Shown here in pieces: positions 44,913 to 55,600 of a DNA stretch of 64,000 bases. Made by a program: the position numbers and the translations under genes. Origin of the DNA: Maniola hyperantus (taxonomy: Eukaryota > Arthropoda > Insecta > Lepidoptera > Nymphalidae); contig NC_048555.1 of the NCBI RefSeq assembly GCF_902806685.2, forward strand, positions 2,728,001 through 2,792,000. The letters are read 5' to 3'. How positions within the stretch are numbered: position 1 is the first letter of the stretch; each line of letters begins with the position of its first letter. Below the pieces are notes generated by a model that ran no database searches, had not been told where the DNA came from, and saw only the letters and a list, made by a program, of their open reading frames with translations.

Positions 44913-44920
44913 CTCGAAAC

Positions 44921-45680
44921 TAAAGATGGGCGTTATTGGCTATTTCTGGCAACGGTTATCCAATAGTTATTTAGTTTCAATACCGATATTGATAACCATT
45001 GCCGAATATCGATATCAGAGTTGTGTTTTAACTAATTTAATATGCGCAACGCGCAGCGGTTTCCGTTGTAGTAACTAAGCTAGCTGCCGTATCAATACCG
45101 TCTGTATAGCTAGCGCGCGCATATTCACTAAAATAAAACCAATTTTACTTTCATGAATATCGTGAAGTAATCACAACCTTAAGTTCATAGCAGTAAAGTT
45201 TAATTATAATGATCATTGACATAGGTCAAACTATAGTGGACGCCTGCACGAATAGTTTGCCACAGTCCAGTTAACCAAAAACATTTCACGAAGATTGATA
45301 AACCAAAGAGGACCTTATCTCTCTATCTCAGATTGATAGATCAAAGTGTAATGGACAAGTACTTGTACAGTTAAGCCTTAGCGTAATAGAGATAAGGTCG
45401 GTTTTGGTTTATCAAGTTCTTAGTTACTAAGCCGGTAGCCAATAACCGCTCCTTCTCAGTTTTCAGTGAAAGAAAGAAAGAGAAGGCATAATTATTGCGT
45501 TTCTAGTTACCAATAACCAAACAATGCATTGTCAGTTGCCAGTTGGCAGCGTTGCGTTGTCAGGTGGTTCGTTATAGATGATACCTGATAACCGTTGCTA
45601 GCTACGACAATAACGCTACGGTACGCTAAAGGCACGGCAGTGGTTTTCAGTTAAGTTAAGCTATAGCGGACACATGTCTA
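44921..45680 (+). mobile_element. hAT-type MITE, copy 2 (760 bp)
   Basis: Same ends as 34612-35393, flanked by perfect 8-bp CTCGAAAC (44913-44920 and 45681-45688). Over 90% identical to copy 1 by eye. The 22-base length difference falls largely at the 'accttatctct' region, where copy 1 has additional sequence. Confidence 0.75.
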
Positions 45681-45780
45681 CTCGAAACAAAAATTGTAAT
45701 TGACAACTTATAAATGTAACCTACAATCAGCAAATAAATAATTTGTATTTGTATTTGTATTTATTTGTAAAAAAATAAAA

Positions 45781-46161
45781 AAGTGCGAGTCAGACTCATG
45801 CACCGAGGGTTCCGTATTATAGTCGTATTTTTTCGACATTTTGCACGATAAAAAACTATCATGCATAAAGATAAATAAGAATTTGTTTTACAATGTACAG
45901 GTAAAGCGCTTTCATATGATACCCCATTTAGTAGTAGGTATACTTAACTTACATTAAAAGTTGAAAAGACTAAATTTGTTCTTGAACTCATTTTTTTGTG
46001 ATGTAACCACAAATTCACGGTTTTCGGACATTCCTTTTACATGTTTTACTTACCTACTAGCCAAATTTCATGTTTCTAGTCAACCCTATAGGTTTCTTGA
46101 CAGACACGATAGACAGACAGACAACGAAGTCCTCTTTCTCCTTTTGAGGTACGGAACCCAA
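45781..46161 (-). repeat. Family B repeat (reverse)
   Basis: 'aagtgcgagtcagactcatgcaccgagggttccgta' at its far end, 'atgataccccattta', 'cttttgaggtacggaaccc' at the near end. Confidence 0.65.
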
Positions 46162-47359
46162 AAAATTTATTGTTTTTACATAATATTAAGATTATTTACT
46201 CAGATTTAAATCAGCATAATTCACAAGCGATCTTGAAGTTCTCAGAAACTAAAGGCTTTTGATTAGTCCAAAAATTTCTCAAGGCTCACACAGTTATTCC
46301 TTGGAAATTAAAACAGGTGGTCGAACAAACTTTTCTGCTAGCTCATTATACAACATTTTTTGTGGTTTATTTGCATTTTTAATCAGGGCAATTTTTGCAA
46401 AGCAATTAAAAGTCTGTAGTTGTTTTTACTTCTTCTATTATATACTAGTAAATCAGTATTTTCTCTACATTGTGCTACGAAAGTGCTGTTTGCAACAATT
46501 GTGCTATATCGCATGTAAATCTCTTCGCCTAAATTGGAAGTTCATCTCAAGTTAATCAAGATTCAGGGTATTAAGCTACATAAATAGCTATGTGTCCCTG
46601 CAAAGCTTGTTGTAATCATATACCTAAAGTTATAATAATTTATGTAACATCTTACTGCAATTAGCTCTATAAGACCCTGCAAAGGTTACACCTGCAACTT
46701 TGTTAAATATTTAATAACTTTCTGATCTAAATTCAGCTACAATAGTCAATCCTACTGCAGACTAGCCAACTATGCAGGAGATAGGTATACCTACTGCAGA
46801 AGTGTGTGCGTAAACACAAGTGCATTCTCTATTCGCTCATTATTATAGTCATACTAAGCCAAGACCAACGTATTAACGTTGTTGTACTGTACTGCTACCT
46901 TCTCGACCCCGGGCCGCAAATAAATTAGAATTTCATGGCAGAAAATCCGAATAACTCATTTTGAGTCATCCCGGAACTTGAACACGGGATCTCATAAATC
47001 GAATCATAAGAACAAGCCATTGAAACTGACGAAGTTTTCTATATCGCACATAGATATCTTCGCTTCAACTGTAAGTTAGTCACAAGTTAATCAAGATTCA
47101 GGGTATTAAGCTATCTAGCTAGCCAGGTGTCCCCTGGAGCTAGGAATAAGTAACTAAGGTCGTTCACCGTTATGACTACAGTCTATGGAGATTTTAGCGC
47201 TATATTGCAGGGAAGTTATAAATGCAGACATTGCAAGTGACGTAAAAAGCATTTTACGTCCCAAGGTACAAAGTCGGAATTGCTAATGACGAAGCGTGAT
47301 ATTCAAAGTAAAAATCTGTTCTTTTCTCATAAATTTAGTTCTAAATTTAGTCTTTTAAG
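46162..47359. repeat. Mostly unique; one ~75-bp direct duplication
   Basis: 46528-46600 and 47060-47135 share 'tcttcgc', 'caagttaatcaagattcagggtattaagcta' and 'gtgtcccctg' (first copy 'gtgtccctg'). The 98-codon frame at 46259-46555 has no recognised domain. Confidence 0.4.
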
Positions 47360-47580
47360 AGTTCCGCATGTCTGAATGAAAAAGCGGAACCCATATAAGA
47401 TCACTCGTTTGTTTGCTTGTCTGTCCGTTTTTCGTAGTCAATTTGCTGCGAATCTATTTGGCTAATTAAATTTAAATTTGCTACAAGTAGTGAATAAATC
47501 GAATAATAGTAAATAATAATCACTCTGAGAGGAAACCCGTGCTCTGCAGTGAGCCGGCGATGGGTTGATCATGATGATGA
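47360..47580 (+). repeat. Family B scrap and SINE S1 3' end
   Basis: 47360-47435 'gagttccgcatgtctgaatgaaaaagcggaaccc'. 47521-47580 'cactctgagaggaaacccgtgctctgcagtgagccggcgatgggttgatcatgatgatga'. Confidence 0.5.
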
Positions 47581-47700
47581 GTCAATAAATGAACTTGGAA
47601 TAGTTTGTTGGTCACTTTTAGTTGGGATCAAATTAGAGAATTTAAAAAATCTCTTAGTATGAGACCATCTTTTGAGATGTCTTATCTCATGAAAATTTTT

Positions 47701-48029
47701 TACAAAAAAAATAAAAACCGACTTCGATACACAAACACTAAAAATTGAAAAATAATTTAATTTATTACCGAATATCTTATGTATACAAGAGTTAACATAG
47801 TTCCATAATAATAATTTTTGGTGCCGGTGCCAATTAGTTTTAGCTGCGCGAATCGTCTAGACTTCATATTTTTATGAGACTCCACAATGGCACCTCATTG
47901 GCACCGACCCCAAAATATATTATTATGGAACTATATTAACTCTTGTATACATAAGATATTCGGTAATAAATTAAATTATTTTTCAATTTTTAGTGTTTGT
48001 ATCGAAGTCGGTTTTTATTTTTTTTTGTA
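47701..48029. mobile_element. Long inverted repeat, ~130-bp arms
   Basis: 47701-47833 and 47898-48029 are near-perfect inverses: 'ataaaaaccgacttcgatac', 'accgaatatcttatgtatac', 'ttggtgccggtgccaa' and their mirror images. About 64 bases lie between. Transcribed, it would make an almost fully paired hairpin. The ends share 'aaccgacttc' with the element part that follows. Confidence 0.75.
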
Positions 48030-48360
48030 AATTTTTTTTATTTCACAATTTTTAGTGGCCCCATGGAATTATGCTATGACTGGTTAAAAATCTACTGTTT
48101 ACTAAGCTTATACACTGATCGCGAGCAATTTATTCTTATCCGTTGAGGAGTTCCAGTATCTATCTTCGAAGATGTTCATCAGATCTTCACCAAATTTAAA
48201 TGGGACCAACTTTGAAGTATACCCTTTCAAACAAAAAAAAAATTTTCAAAATCGGTCCAGGCGTCTTCGAGTAATCGGGGAACATACATAAAAAAAAAAA
48301 AAAAAAAAAAAGATTCCGACGAATTGAGAACCTCCTCCTTTTTTTGAAGTCGGTTAAAAA
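48030..48360 (-). repeat. Piece of the 'aaccgacttc' element with (A)n
   Basis: 'aaatgggaccaactttgaagtataccctttcaaac', 'atcggtccaggcgtcttcgag', an A run at about 48290-48311, 'gattccgacgaattgagaacctcctcc' and 'gaagtcggttaaaaa'. Related pieces are at 22300, 39257 and 51368. Confidence 0.55.
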
Positions 48361-49127
48361 TAACGGAAAGAAACAAAAATTACCGGGAACTACGTATTCA
48401 CCTTCATATAAATTCATTGTAAGCAATTGGCGCGAGCGACTTTCTATCCCGCTCAGAATTCGCCTTTCTTGAACAAAACTTTACATGCTTAAACACCTAC
48501 TTAGGTTGGTACCTAAACACCATCAAAATAATACCATCCCATAGTGAATGCGAAATAGAAAATATGAATAATAAGGATGAAGAGATTGCTTAAAAGCGAT
48601 AAGCTGCTGCTGATAAAACGAGCTTCATATGACTGTATATTTCTGTAATTATTGTGTGGTGTATAATTAATGTATACTCAAAGTAAACTTGTAAGATAGG
48701 GTACTTACACCAAAACCAATACTATTACACTGTGTGAGAAAAATAGTCCGAAAATAAATAGCCCATGAGCCACGACATTCGTATATCACTTACCGGTAAT
48801 ATATACGGTCGAGAGATAGGATAAAAATGGGCGAAAACTTGTCCAAAAACCTGAAATCGTGTGGATGAAAATCTATTTTCGTTTTGCCCCAATCTTTGGC
48901 AACTTTCGGAATTGATCTCGATAAGTTACTGGGGATTGCGTCATAGACAGTTCTAAGTATATAAAAGTTAGGGACTTTATTGCCTGTTATCAGATATTCA
49001 AATATTTTTGTTGTTCTAGAAAATTATTTTCCGACTTCATCATTATATTACCTACTTAGTATAATAATATACATGGTGGAAAAAACAAACGGGACATGAA
49101 AAATACTTCGCTCAAAGCTTAAGGGCG
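48361..49127. other. No gene recognised
   Basis: AT-rich, unassigned. Confidence 0.3.
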
Positions 49128-49668
49128 ATTACGCACTGCATCCGATCCGAATCCGTGAAAATACGATCGATACGAAGTAGTCATAGAACTATTTGTATGG
49201 TAGCTTACGCAATAGGTGCAATTCAAGAGTGAATAGGCATCTTCTAAGCAAGCGCACTTCATCTTAGGCTGCGTCATCACTTGCCACCAGGTCTGATTGC
49301 AGCCAAGCGCTAGTCTATAATTTTTTTTTAAAAATGTCCCGACTTCCGTCATCCGTGTTCTCTCCGTAACGGCGGTTACGTTCTCATCCGACCCGAGTCT
49401 GTGAAAATACGTTCCTTTTTGTTTTGTATGGTAGCTTATTACATTATGTCGTAGATATTTTTTATATCCGTATTTTCACGGATTCGGATCGGATGAGTGT
49501 GTGATCGCTATTATCCGTGAGAATATTTTGACATATCTAAGTCCACTGAATAGCTTGGATTTGGATCAAAGATCGGATTAGTGCGTAAGCAATATTCGAG
49601 TTCGGTACGAGTTTTTTATATCCGTATTTTCACGGACTTGGATCGGATGAGTGGTCAACCGCTTTTAC
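49128..49668. mobile_element. Cluster of MITE ends ('atccgatccgaatccgtg')
   Basis: 'catccgatccgaatccgtgaaaatacg' at 49139 and 'catccgacccgagtctgtgaaaatacg' at 49386 face inverted 'cgtattttcacggattcggatcggatgag' at about 49468 and 49625, with 'gatcggatta' at 49574. Two or more overlapping MITE copies. A SINE S2 3' scrap is embedded at 49208-49330 ('gctgcgtcatcacttgccaccagg'). Confidence 0.5.
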
Positions 49669-50206
49669 GCGGTTAATTATAATTATGACATGTGATTTTC
49701 TAGGTTCCTGAAAAAAATGTGTAGTTTTAAAGTTACACGAGCTCAAAGATTCACATTCAAATTTTGAGCCCGTTTAACTTTAAACTACACTTTTTTTTTA
49801 TGCGGAGCGGAAAGCATGCGAGGGAAATTTATCTAAAAAAAAATTAAAACAAAAAAGTAGGTATCCGAAGAGCGATTCTACCCTAAATGTATGCGATCCC
49901 ATATCACAATCCCTATAACTGGATTGAGAGATGGTATCGTCTATTTTCATAATATTCGGCCGTATTTATCTTGCATACCATCATCCTACGTCCTTTAATA
50001 ACAGCGTCCGTCCCTTCATGTATCCTGATTACGCTTTCATATTACGTTATGTCATATTATTTATATGTCATCTAAAATAGAAAGACCCTGGAAAATATTC
50101 TCGTACGTTATTTACAGTGAACCTTTTCTTAGGCTGGTTATAAGGGTAGATATACTGCTGCAAAAATATTCGTTTTCGATACTCTAACAATAAATTCAAA
50201 CTATGT
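49669..50206. other. No gene; one foldback
   Basis: 49721-49792: 'gtgtagttttaaagttac..gagctcaaa' is inverted as 'tttgagcccgtttaactttaaactacac'. Confidence 0.4.
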
Positions 50207-50500
50207 TCCTAACAGAGCGGTGATTAGTTAATAGAATTGCCTTCTATTCGGGAGATTGGGGGTTCGATTCCGGGCACGCATCTCTAACTTTTCGGAGTTA
50301 TGTGCGTTTAAAGCAATTCAATATCACTTGTTACACGATGAAGGAAAACATCGTGAGGAAACCTGGATGCTTAAGAGTTTTTCACAATGTTCTCCAAGTT
50401 TGCGTGGCGGACTATAGCCTAGGGTGTACCCTTCATTCTGAGAGGAGACCAGCTGTACTCAGTAGTGGACCGGCAATGAGTTGATCATGATTATGATGAT
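50207..50500 (+). repeat. SINE S1, decayed full length
   Basis: Head with box B GGTTCGATTCCGGGCACGC, body 'gaaggaaaacatcgtgaggaaacctgg', '(t)tgatcatgattatgatgat' tail. Confidence 0.65.
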
Positions 50501-50506
50501 GTACCT

Positions 50507-50635
50507 ATTCATCATCATCATCATCAACCTGTGGACGTCCACTGTTGGACATAGGCCTTCCCTAAAGAGCGCCACCACACCCGGTCCTCAGCCTTCCTCA
50601 TCCAGCCACTTCCCGCCAGCCTCTTTATATCATAC
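50507..50635 (-). repeat. Non-LTR retrotransposon tail (reverse)
   Basis: (ATC)n, 'aacctgtggacgtccactgttggacataggcc', 'agcgccaccacacccggtcctcagc', 'catccagccacttcccgcc'. Related in layout to the RTE tails but a different family. Confidence 0.5.
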
Positions 50636-50696
50636 CTATTGGTAATTTGAATTTTTGTAAGTAAAATAATAATAACATAACTAGATACTTACTACC

Positions 50697-51024
50697 GCCT
50701 TCCAATAAGCTATGGTAGCCTAGAGGTTAGGACGTCCACCTTCTAATCCGAGGTCGGGGATTCGATCCCAGGCACGCACCTCTAACTTTTTGGAGTTATG
50801 TGCGTTTTTAAGTAATTAAAATGTCACTTGCTTTAACGGTGAACGAAAACATCGTGAGGAAACCTGCATGCCTGAGAGTTCTCCATAATGTTCTCAAAGG
50901 TGTGTAAATCTGCCAATCCGCACTTGGCCAGCGTGGTAGCCTATGGCCAAAACCCTTCTCACTCAGAGAGGAGACCCGTCCTCTGTAGTGAGCCGGCGAT
51001 GGGTTGATCATGATGATGATGAAG
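50697..51024 (+). repeat. SINE S1, full length
   Basis: 'gctatggtagcctagaggttaggacgtcc', box B GATTCGATCCCAGGCACGC, 'ggtgaacgaaaacatcgtgaggaaacc', 'gtagtgagccggcgatgggttgatc', (GAT)n. Confidence 0.7.
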
Positions 51025-51596
51025 TAGATACTTAAGTAAGACTAGGTACAAATTAGTAAAATGTTAATAATTTTAAGATCAAGGAAAAACCATTAAGTTA
51101 ATTAGACATGTTATCAAATTGAGTTCATAAAATCATGTAAGAGCCGAGTTTAGTATTAACTAAGTCATAAGGAAATGCCAAGTAAGTTATTTTGTACGCT
51201 AATTCCAAAGATTACCCACCCCAAGGCATGGAAAATGCTTAGGTACCGTAATGAATTATTATGTTTGACGTAACATAACATCTGACTTCTTATTAAATTG
51301 AGATTAGGAGGAGGAGTGGGAGGAGGTCCTTTAGGAGATTAATGTGCAAAGTTAATTCCATTTTTTCACCGACTTCAAAAAAGGAGGAGGTTCTCAATTC
51401 GTCGGAATCTTTTTTTTATATTGATCAATTCAAGGCTATATGCTAAACCTCAAAACCGCGAAGCGATATCGCATCGCCCTCTTTTTTTTATAAGATTGTA
51501 AAATAAGCATTACTTTCTTTTACTAAAGGCATACGGCGCGTGGCAATTGCAGGCGTGCCCAAGCGCGGCGAGCGTTCCCCGTCTTTTATTTTTAAC
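51025..51596. other. Mostly unassigned
   Basis: 51368-51420 is an end piece of the 'aaccgacttc' element ('accgacttcaaaaaaggaggaggttctcaattcgtcgg'). Confidence 0.4.
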
Positions 51597-52012
51597 TAGC
51601 TGACCTGCCCCGGCTTCGCTCGGGTGGAATTTAGAAAATCGGTGTGGGGTAGAATTTTCAAAAATCCTGAAATAGGTACCTAGGTATTTTTTCTTTTGTA
51701 ACCGAAAACCAAAATATCAATTTTTATGGACATAACTTGAATGACATAAAATGACTTTTATACAAATTTTCATCACTTTCAAAATTCCTTTTATATATTA
51801 AAGTACTAGCGTATCCCCGTTACTTCGTTCGCGTGGACTACACAATTTTCAAACCCTTATTTTTTATTATTATTTACTCCCTTAGGGTATGAATTTTCAA
51901 ACATCCTTTCTTAGCGGATGTCTACGCGTCATTATAGCCATATGCATACCTTTCAGCCCGATCCATCCAGTAATTTGAGCTATGATAGTCAGTCAGTCTG
52001 CTTTTCTTTGAA
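51597..52012 (-). repeat. Two Helitron-like elements head to tail (reverse)
   Basis: 51597-51804: family H5, opening ctagctgacctgccccggcttcgctcgggtgg and running to 'ccttttatatatt'. 51806-52012: H1 opening ctagcgtatccccgttacttcgttcgcgtgg, with 'cttagcggatgtctacgcg' and a short (TCAG)n. Confidence 0.6.
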
Positions 52013-53602
52013 AACTTAGAAGTATGACAAGTTTTACCCGCTTTCAAATTTAATTCCCAAAGTTCATTAGTGAACTTGCTACCTCTTATCATTTAGTTTG
52101 GGTTCGGGCAAACGACAAATCGATTAAAACTTCGATGTGCTTTCAGACTTCCCAGAGTCTTAAGAGGATTTCTATTCAGTTGAATAGACTTATAGTTATT
52201 TTCAGCTCCTTTTAAGTGAAGGTCACCACATGTTTTAGTATTATATGGACCCTTCTTCTATCCCGATACAAGTTAGCCATTGACTGCGATCTCACCTGCT
52301 GGTAAGTCGTAAATTACCTACGGAGTTTTCCGCATAGGTACAGTTCTACTAAATGTAGTCGTACTTATGCAAAAAATACTAAAGGGGTAGAATGTGTTAA
52401 CAACATCATAACGTCTGCTTCTATTCAGGCTCTAACAATCAGTTCCCATGTCGAGAAATACCTACCCAATCTGTTGTCTACAATTTCTATTAAAGAAAAT
52501 TGTAATTTAGTCCTGAACTTTCCAAATTTTATGTCAACTTCGTCCTAAACTGACAAACATTCACGAAGATTTAACAAAACAATCATTAGGTTAATGAAAA
52601 AGAAAAGCTTTTATGTTAATTGAGGGCCCAAGTTCCCTTGGATCTCCTTAAATGTCTTGGAAGGCAAAAATACTTCAGTTTCAGGATTGCGTAATTTGGG
52701 TAACATTTCCGAGGGAATTCTGTTTAAAGAGACGGAATGGTGAAATCTCTTTATTCTCATTCGTTTCAATGTATAGTCTAAGCTATTCTTAATAGGTACG
52801 GTATTTTACACAAAGCAAGAAAAAATCTAAAAATGTACCTATATAAAATTATAATAATGAATTCTATACTTACTTAAATTAGTTCACAAACTTAGTTCGA
52901 CGACGATGTTTAAAAATTAAAGAAACAAAATGCCAAGAGAAATAAAGTGGACAAGTTAAGCGTAAGCCTTTTGCATGTACAAGCAATTTCATTAAAAGAA
53001 ACTAAAGTTCTCATTCGCCCAGGCACTTTGAAACAATAAACTTGAAACTATATCCTCAAAGAAATTGGATCTCGGTGACCCCGATACACTATCCCAACTC
53101 GCATTGCGAAAAAGAAGAAATTATATTAGATCTTAAGCTCCCTAAAATAGGGGTTAAAATCCAAGGGATTTTAGTGTAACATGACATTTTGTTCGGTGTA
53201 CCTGAGCTCGACAGTCGTCTGAGCTTACTTATTTATCAAAGCTGAATTCAGCTGACTCTAACTTTGCCTTTGACTCTAAATACAGAACAAGTTTACAAGT
53301 TCGAGTTTGAAATGCTTAATCTGTATCCATCTTAACTTACTGAATAGTTGGAATTGAGAGGATGTTGACCAGTGTCACAGTCTATAAATACAGTAGGTTA
53401 ACGGAGTTGATGGAGATGTCTGGACGGAGCAATTCTGCGGGGTCTGCTGCTCGAGCAGTTAGGTAAATCGTTGGTTGGTTGGTTAAAGTTGGAAAAAATA
53501 AAAATGAAACGTTTTTGTTACTTACGTTGTTTTATACAATAAAAAAACTAAAGTTACCTACCAATATTTACAAGAACACAGAATAATACTAAGTACTTAT
53601 AA
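52013..53602. other. No repeat of note; may hold the 3' UTR of the transporter gene
   Basis: 52262-52305 is a SINE S2 scrap ('agttagccattgactgcgatctcacctg'). For the minus-strand gene ending at 53603, a poly(A) signal on the minus strand (TTTATT on plus) lies at about 52748, giving a UTR of roughly 850 bases if used. Otherwise apparently unique. Confidence 0.35.
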
Positions 53603-53646
53603 TTAATTCTTCTTTACTGGTATAACAAAACTTAACAAAGTAATAC
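53603..53646 (-). CDS. Last coding exon of an SV2-like MFS transporter
   Basis: On the minus strand a good acceptor (ctttttttcgtttCAG) is followed by 'GT' that completes the glycine codon split by the previous exon. It then encodes ITLLSFVIPVKKN and a TAA stop (53605-53603). The hydrophobic stretch is the end of the last membrane helix, and the short charged tail would face the cytoplasm. It is far too short for a frame search; it is supported by its exact phase fit to the exon at 53964. Confidence 0.65.
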
Positions 53647-53963
53647 CTGAAACGAAAAAAAGAGATTTTTCACTGCTTAGCTTACTGGCCCAAGACACGG
53701 GTCTGCCCGCGAAATTGAAATTTAATTTAGTTTTTCACAATTTGTAAACTAATGCGACAAAGTAGACTTATGGCATTCAAATTTCGCCCCTAGCAATATC
53801 ATCTTCACAGGTTTATATTAAAATCTTTACTTGAAAGTGTACAGTTTAAGAAATTAGTCAAAATAATGACTAATTTGTAAGTAGCTCACGTCAAACTCAT
53901 TATTTTGACTAATTTCTATGACCAATGACTACTCACCTATCATCGCGTGAAAAAGTAACTTAC

Positions 53964-54091
53964 CTATCATCGTCCCAGCTAAAGTGTAGAAGGGTACAAC
54001 ACACCCCATATCCAATAGTATTGGAAACAGTACGTTTCCCACTAGGCTGCCGATTCTACCCCACATCATTACCATTCCAAGTGCCAGAGAT
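53964..54091 (-). CDS. Penultimate coding exon of an SV2-like MFS transporter
   Basis: 128-base exon on the minus strand, between acceptor ttattttttttCAG and donor GTAAGTT (perfect consensus). One leading base finishes a codon, then 42 codons, then one base carried to the next exon. Readable parts include SLALGMVMMWGRIGSLVGN and LFPILLDMGCVVPFY. This is the pattern of the late helices (about TM11-12) of the SV2 / organic-cation branch of the major facilitator superfamily, where 'GRxGxxxGNxLFPxLL' is typical (family memory). Such proteins are 12-helix membrane transporters; the substrate cannot be told. Upstream exons would lie at higher coordinates; I found none before the window ends. Confidence 0.75.
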
Positions 54092-54149
54092 CTGAAAAAA
54101 AATAACAAATGACTTTTTGTTCCCTTACAAAAGCAAACCAGTTCAAAAA

Positions 54150-54315
54150 AATGAAAAACTAACTGACTGACTGACTGACTAATCTATTAACGCACAGCTC
54201 AAACCACTGGATGAATCGAGCTGGCAGATAGCTATTATGACGTAGGCATCCGCTAAGAAAGGATTTTTGAAAAAACAATCTCCACGCGGATGAAGTCGCG
54301 ACCATAATATGCTAG
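54150..54315 (+). repeat. Helitron-like H1, internally deleted
   Basis: (GACT)n, 'attaacgcacagctcaaaccactgg', 'gacgtaggcatccgctaagaaagg', 'ccacgcggatgaagtcgcg', ending gCTAG|T at 54312-54315. It lacks the 'cccctaaggg' middle. It lies about 60 bases upstream of the transporter exon, within the presumed intron. Confidence 0.6.
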
Positions 54316-54429
54316 TATACGTATATACTCGTATGTTGCTTTGCGCAACAAGGGCACTTTTTTTTAATTTATAGGCTAGCGCTTAGCTGCTTGGTACCTA
54401 CGTATATGAAAAGTGTAGGGGAAATCTGA

Positions 54430-54545
54430 TGCCGAAAAGGCGTTTTTTTTTTTTAAATAGAAATGGCGAGCAAACGAGCAGGCGGGTCATCTGATGTTAA
54501 GTGATTACCACCGTCCATGAACATTTTCAGTACCAGAGTTCCATA
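54430..54545 (-). repeat. Retroelement tail scrap
   Basis: 'aaatagaaatggcgagcaaacgagcaggcgggtcatctgatgttaagtgattaccaccg' matches 63466-63525, where a longer piece lies. Confidence 0.55.
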
Positions 54546-54939
54546 TTCTAGCGGATCAAATCACTAAACGAGGAGAATCAGAACGCTTCGTGCGTGCTCA
54601 TGGAATTTCGAATTTTCGTGCAGATTTTGACGATGCTTTGCTATACTATAGTAGAAAATTGAAGGAGGAATCATTTTCGTACAAAGCATAAACAATACGC
54701 TGAGAAACTTTCAAGAAGACAAAACTCTCTAAGTATTACTTTTCGTAACGATGTTAAACCTACATTAAAGGACCTACTTGCAATAGTCTGCAAGTAACAA
54801 TCTCGATGAAATACTTAGCATCCACTAAATTCTCCCATCTTGTAGTTGCAATGCGACTCTGGATTCATAGGAACTAGTTGGTATCTAGTTTAATATTCCT
54901 CTAGGCTCCTATTCTGCCGACCCATTAAGATGACACACA
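54546..54939. other. No gene recognised
   Basis: Presumed intron of the transporter gene; nothing assigned. Confidence 0.3.
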
Positions 54940-55600
54940 CACATTAAAGGTCTTCGCACATCACACAGGTTAGATGCCAACTCCGTAAGGCATGGAAATG
55001 TGAGCTTTATATCGCGTGGAATTTTCAACATTTAATTACAAAGTGTGCGTGTTCCACGCGTGGTCTACGCGTCGTACACTTATAGCCAACTTCGACCCGT
55101 TTGCCATTCGTTGAATATGCGCTGCCTACAACGCGCTTACGACTGGCAGCACTGGCATGTCTGATACCTAGACACCTAGTTTATGCCGAGTGAATAAATA
55201 ATATCCTACTCGTTAACGAAACCCTAATCACAAGTTGAGAGAAACACTAACGTGTTAAATAAATTTAGATTTTATGAATATTGGTATTTTCAACTGTATT
55301 TTAAGTAAACCTTTGAGCATTTCGGCGGTGAAAGTGTACGAAATTGTTAGTGATTTTCTCAAATTGTTATAGTTTTACATTTAACTATAGTTTTTTTTAA
55401 ATTAAGTTTGTAACGATGGGGCTGGCATATAGGTAGTTCACCTATAAAATCCCTTTAAAAATATCAAATGGTGAAAAAGACGCCATGCCTATTCATTGAC
55501 GCCATGTTGTCCGCTGGTGACCTAGTCTAGTCCAAACCGAAAGTTTGAGTTGGGATAGTGTTGGACTGACGTCGTCTGTGTAATGTGCGAAGACATTTAT
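54940..55600. mobile_element. MITE-like element, ~660 bp, with imperfect inverted ends
   Basis: 'ttaaaggtcttcgcacatcacacagg' at the left and 'gtctgtgtaatgtgcgaagacatttata' at the right are inverted matches. The left inner part is GC-rich ('gtgttccacgcgtggtctacgcgtcgtac'). A retroelement tail ('aagtttgtaacgatggggctggcatat') lies inside at about 55405-55470, probably a nested insertion. Confidence 0.5.
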
